The translations under genes were made by a program, and so were the position numbers. Shown piece after piece: positions 59,086 to 64,000 of a stretch of 64,000 nt of DNA. The stretch's first letter is position 1. Each line of letters starts with the position of its first letter. The DNA is from Drechslerella dactyloides (Eukaryota; Ascomycota; Orbiliomycetes; Orbiliales; Orbiliaceae): assembly GCA_020064725.1 (NCBI GenBank), contig JAGTWJ010000013.1, forward strand, positions 992,001-1,056,000, read 5' to 3'. The notes under the pieces are model-generated. The model was given only the letters and a program-made list of their open reading frames with translations, was not told the DNA's origin and did no database searches.

Positions 59086-61386
59086 CTTTAATTAATCACT
59101 CTTAATAAACAAGAAAAAGTAATAAATATATAACAACTCTTAATATAATTTATAAATTCTCTTTAATATATAAAAATAAAATAGAATTCTACAATATAAA
59201 ACTATAAAAATATCTTATAAATAACAATAATTTTAAATCAGTATTAGATAGTAAAAACAACAAATACAAAAAATCTATTAATAATTTATATATTTAAAAT
59301 ATATATAAACAAAGAATAATTATAACAATAACTTAAACAATATTATATATATAAAAAAATAATAATATAAATTTTAATCCTCTTAAAATAACTAATAAAT
59401 ATATAAATAATCTACAAAAATACTAAAACAAATTAATAGTAAATATCAGAATATAAATCTTAAAAAAAATAAATAATATTATATTAAAAAATAATACTAA
59501 ATAAAAATTAAAATAAAATCTTAAAATAATATAATAAAAAATTATTATAATATACCAACAACATATATAAATAGTTTTAATAATAATTAATAATATTAAA
59601 ACAATTATATTAAGAAATTTTAAAAAAATAATACAATATAAAAAAACTTTAGTTAATATTTAAATAAATAATATTATTATTCAAAAACTTTCACCACTTA
59701 CTATATCTAAATTTATACAAACTAATAAATTAAGAATTTAAAAAATAGAAAACCTAACTACCTCTATAGTAATATCTAATAAAATACCAAAAATAAAAAA
59801 TCTAATTAAATATAAAAAATAACTTAAAAAACTTAATTAATTTTTTAACTAGCTTAGTAACTATTTTTTTTTCTATTTTAAATAATTTCTTATAAAACAA
59901 TATAAGATTTTTTTTTATAAAAATATATTTTAAAAAAAATATCTTCAATATTTATCTATTATATAAATAAATATATAATAAAATAGTAAAAAAAAACTAT
60001 AAAATAAAAATCTTAAAAATTAAGAAGATTAACAATTTTCTAGAATTTATAAAATATTTTAAATAAAAATATAGATATAAGAATAAAACTAAAAAAACTC
60101 TTAAAAAACTTAACTAATTTAAATAAATTAGATTTGTATAGACCTTTTTTTAATAATTTAATTAATATATATTTTTTACTAATTATAATGATAAAACTCT
60201 GTTTTATAAAACCAAAAAAAAATTAAAATTTAATTTAAAAATAAAAATTATTAAATAAAAATTTATTAATAAGAATATTAACTAGTATAATATATAAACT
60301 ATAGTAATTAAATTTAATAATATATTATATCATTTTTAGAAAAATATTTATTAGAAGAAATTATATTATAATCTAAATAAATATAATTTTAATAAATATA
60401 TTAAAAAATCTTAGTAAAATTAAATTAAGATTAGAAAATTTTCTTAAAAACTAAATAAGATATAAAGGCTAAAATTTATAGATTTTAATATAATTTAATA
60501 TTAAAAATTTAAGAAATCTAATACACCTCTCCATTATTAGTATAATAAAGTAGGATATATTAAAAAGGATTGTTCTAAGAATAAAAAAAAAAGGAATTTC
60601 TAGAAATACCTCTAGTAGGAATAGAAATTTAGGATGATATAATGATTTTTATCTCTATAAAATTTTAAAATAGTTATAAATAAAATTTAAAGATTTATAT
60701 ATTTTAGAACTAAATTTATTTAGTGTTAGGATATTATATAAGAAATTAATATAATTATTAAATAAAATTCTATATTATTTAAAAATATAGAATTAAAAAA
60801 AAATAAACTTAATTAATTAAAAAATAACCTAACACTAAGATTTTATTTAATATATAAAAAAAGTTTAAATAGATGTTTATAAGAAAAATACTAAAATAAT
60901 AAAGAAATTTTTATAAAAGTAATCTAAATATTGCTTATTTTAATTATATTTTTAAAACAATTTAATTAATTATAATAAGAATTAATCTCTAGAAATCCTA
61001 AAATTTATTATAAAGAATATTATATAAAAGAAGGATAGAAATTAGAAATTATGAATAAAAATATTAGAAAAATTATTTTATAGGTAGTTTTTTTTTAATA
61101 CTGTACTTAACTATATAAATAATAGAGTTATATAATATATAGATTTACCATCTTAATTAAAAAAAAAATAATATATAAAATATTAAAAATTAATGTCTAC
61201 CAAAATTACAAATAAATTGAAGAGATAGATATTGTTAGATAATAAGATACTATAAAAAAATAATAAAATATTTATTAATTCTATTAAAAGACTACCTATT
61301 AATATATAATTTAGGAGTATAAATAGTCTTTTATTAATGAATAAAAAAAATACTAGCTATAAACTAAAAATAATAAAAACCCACTA

Positions 61387-63529
61387 ACGTATTCCACAAG
61401 CGAGCGGACCACACAAGCGAGTGGACCACTTCTTAACACTGGTGTGATTACTCCTCTTCTATACTATATTATTTCTATAATTACTATTATGGCTGCTACT
61501 ATAACTGAATTTTAAGTTATTTTAGTTATTAAAGCTCTGGAAAAAAATTAAAAATTAAATATTTGAGTTATTGTTAAATTTTATAATATCTTTTATACTA
61601 TTCTATTATACTAGTATAATGGTTATATTTTAAAAATAAATAATACTTCTAAATTATAAAATCTTATAAAATTAGAAGAGGATGTTATTGTTTAATATAT
61701 ATTTGAATTATTTATGTGGTTTTTTTATTTTAGGTTAGGTAGTATGGAAGATATGATTAACTAGCTGTTGTTGATATATATTAGTAATAATATATAATAT
61801 ATTAGTAAAAATTGGGTGATAAATTTTATAAAATATTGTTTAGAATTTTAGATGTGTTTGTCTAGAAAGTATGATTACTAGTAAGTTAAATATAAAGATC
61901 TAGATTTTATTTAAAAGTAGTTTTAGTTTTTATAAATAATAAAAGTAAAATATAGTATTATAGATAGTAATATCTATAATTTTGATAAAATAAGTTTTGT
62001 AATGGGTATGATTTTTATAATTATAGTTATTATAAGAGCTGAAATATGTGATAAAATTAAATTAATATAGCCTGGGAATTGTGAATGGGTAATAGTTATT
62101 TAAAGGATAAGTGTAGAAGGTTGGGTAGTACTATTATTTATTATTTTAATTGGTTAATACTATTTAGTTAGCTGGTATATAAAGATTAATTTACTAAATA
62201 ACTGGGCTATTATACTCTCTAATAATAGTTAGATAATAAATAAGGTTGTTATAAAGTAATTAAAGTATTTTAATTATTTTATAGTATAATGTTGTATTTT
62301 AGACTATTGGTTATTAATTTTAAATGGTTATAATAATTACTACTTAGTATCTTTTAAATTTTACTATTAAAAGTATAAGATTATTATAATCTATATATTA
62401 CTATATTCTTCATATCTTTTTCAGTTATTAGATGTTAGGTATTTTAGACTATTGAAGTAGGTGTATAGTTACTAGGTGGAGGATTTAATATATATATATA
62501 TTAACTATATTAGTAAATTAGAGTTTTTCTTTAGGTTTTATAAGATATTTACTAACGTCAACAATAAGCGACTGGACCAGACAAGCGACCGGACCACCCC
62601 CCTTGTATATTTCTTTAATTTAATATAAAAAAAATTTAAAAAAATATTTTTAGATTTGTAATAGTTTATATAAACAAGATTAATTTTATTCTAATTTTAA
62701 ATTAATTATTGATTAAGTTATCAATAAAAAGTGTTTTGGTAGGGTGTTGGTTTATATGGGGTGGTCCGCTCGCTTGTGTGGTCCGCTCGCTTGTGGAATA
62801 CGTTACTATAATAATATCTAAAAATATATATAATAGTTTTATTAGAGCTAGTATTATACCTTATAATTCTGATAAAGTTTTTTTAAAGTTAGATATATAG
62901 CTATTAGTGTTTACTTTAATAAATTTATATTTTAATACTATAAATATAGTAACTACCTGGATAATAAAAACCCTAATAAATCTTTTAAAAACTAGCTTAT
63001 AATTAGAATTTATTAAAAATTAGATTATTTAGTATTAAGATAGTTTTTTAATATTGTTATTAGCTACTATAGACTAATTCATTAAAGGAGTGTAGATAAT
63101 AATACACTAGTTAGTGCTTATATAAATAAAGAATATAATATTGTGTTTTGCTAATGAGGTATTAAGTAAGTGTTAGTAAATGAAAAGATAGTATATATAA
63201 TATAGAGATATATTTACTATATATTAGGCTAATAAAATCTTAGATAATAATGCTGTAAGTAGGCAGGGTGAGTAGGTAGGATGTTTAAATTGTTGGAGTA
63301 GTCTCTAGTTAGAGGCTATTTCTAAAAAAATAATTTATTATAGTAGTTATAATAAATCTAGATATAATATTTAAATATATTAATAAATATTTTAAATATA
63401 TAATTAAGTGAACTAGTATATATATAGTCTAGTGTAATGATAGTGTGGTTGTAAAGCTGATATTTTTGCTGAGGTGGGGTATTGAGGTGGTCTGCTCGCT
63501 TGTGTGGTCCGCTCGCTTGTGGAATACGT
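61387..63529 (+). mobile_element. RIPped 1892-bp ACGT element, word GGACCA, carrying a nested MITE
   Basis: 2143 bp = 1892 + 249 + 2. Ends begin ACGTATTCCACAAGCGAGCG with GGACCA doublets. Transposase remnant on plus (HTH region ALEKN-KLNI..., FDKISF for FDETGF near 61980), C-to-T type damage with G retained. Same family as the element at 36381. Confidence 0.92.
62555..62803 (+). mobile_element. 249-bp ACGT MITE, copy 6, nested in a RIPped transposon
   Basis: TA flanks 62553-62554 and 62804-62805; same length as the other five copies and close to identical with copy 1. Confidence 0.94.
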
Positions 63530-63805
63530 TATAATATAATCCTAAAAATAAAAAATAGTTCTTTAAAAATATAGAATATCTTTTATATATAAAATAAAGA
63601 TACTAGTTTTGTTAATAAGATAGTATTAATATATAATAATATAGATATTTTAATTTTTATAATAATTATTATAATAAATAAGTATATTAATATTAGTATT
63701 TCCTATATTTAAACTATATTAAAGAAAGATTGTTATAAGAAATTTTTAATACTTTTAAATATATTTATTGTATTAAATATTTTAGAATATAATCTAAATA
63801 CTATA

Positions 63806-64000
63806 ACGTCAAAGATAAGCGAGCGAGCCGGACAAGCGAGCGAGCCACCTCTGGCCGCCTACGGACCCCTTTACCTTCACCACCACATATTTCAACAACT
63901 ATAACAATGGCTATCTTTATGACTGAATTACGTATAAATATAGCTATTTAAGTTTTGGAAAAAGATATAGCTTTAAGTATCAGGGCCGCTGTAAAGTTAT
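63806..64000 (+). mobile_element. third ACGT element family (word GAGCC), cut by window end
   Basis: TA at 63804-63805, then ACGTCAAAGATAAGCGAGCG with the word GAGCC repeated twice. Within, an ATG at 63907 opens a transposase N-terminus that reads (with a stop) LRINIAI-VLEKDIALSIRAAVKL, like the HTH start of the intact transposase. Lightly RIPped so far as visible. Confidence 0.82.

Larger units (their letters stand above)
58452..63803 (+). mobile_element. RIPped Ty3/gypsy chromovirus, right-hand copy, with nested insertion
   Basis: LTR 58452-59085, leader and gag to about 60700 (CCHC-like knuckle at 60532-60573), then the start of pol, interrupted by the element at 61387 and resuming at 63532-63803 before the next insertion. 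Aligns over its length with the plus copy starting at 35145. It has no insertion at the position of the 36381 element, so it supplies an empty-site comparison. Confidence 0.78.

Noticed and set aside
62709..62900. 63-codon plus-strand frame
   Set aside because: It runs from a MITE into a RIPped transposase remnant; chance fusion.

Overview
The window looks like nuclear DNA of a filamentous ascomycete (Pezizomycotina). The genes have short introns (52-89 nt) with GT...CTAAC-like...AG signals. A large part of the window is AT-rich, gene-free DNA made of transposons carrying the C-to-T/G-to-A damage expected of repeat-induced point mutation (RIP). The species cannot be named from the sequence alone.

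Layout. (1) 1-13.7 kb, ordinary base composition, sparse genes: a class I methyltransferase (minus, running off the left edge), a hypothetical protein, a PIN-domain protein rebuilt across one intron, a Fic-domain protein (minus), weak small candidates, a Tc1/mariner-like MITE, and a proline-rich frame interrupted by a 31-C homopolymer. (2) 13.7-50.0 kb, an AT-rich desert. Its substrate is several RIP-destroyed copies of one Ty3/gypsy chromovirus (gag knuckle, RT, RNase H, integrase and a C-terminal chromodomain are still readable). Into these are inserted many Fot1/pogo-like elements that all begin and end with ACGT between TA targets: 1892-1893-bp elements, 249-bp MITEs and 1.07-1.10-kb palindromic elements. 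Two of the 1892-bp elements (25733-27624 and 44286-46177) are undamaged and encode the same 583-aa DDD transposase. (3) 50.0-58.4 kb, a gene island with normal composition holding one large gene (minus, 56447-51709). Seven exons join into a 1469-aa protein with an N-terminal serine esterase of SesB/SERAC1 type, a long unnamed middle region, a C3HC4 RING finger that only exists after splicing, and C-terminal ankyrin repeats. A 143-bp hAT MITE lies downstream of it and a 546-bp ACGT-type MITE upstream. (4) 58.4-64 kb, a second AT-rich block: an LTR and the 5' part of another chromovirus copy, again with nested ACGT elements.

How it fits together. The esterase-RING-ankyrin protein has the layout of a fungal NLR-like (incompatibility or innate-immunity type) receptor but lacks a visible NACHT/NB-ARC P-loop, and it sits between two transposon deserts. 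In the deserts the nesting gives an order of events: chromovirus insertion, then insertion of the 1.9-kb ACGT elements, RIP of both, insertion of the 249-bp MITEs into RIPped copies, and the arrival or survival of two intact transposase copies. The terminal repeats of the ACGT elements follow a common grammar (ACGT, then two tandem boxes with an AAGCGA core and a family-specific word), which looks like a transposase recognition code. All protein names are from motif reading by eye; no database search was possible.
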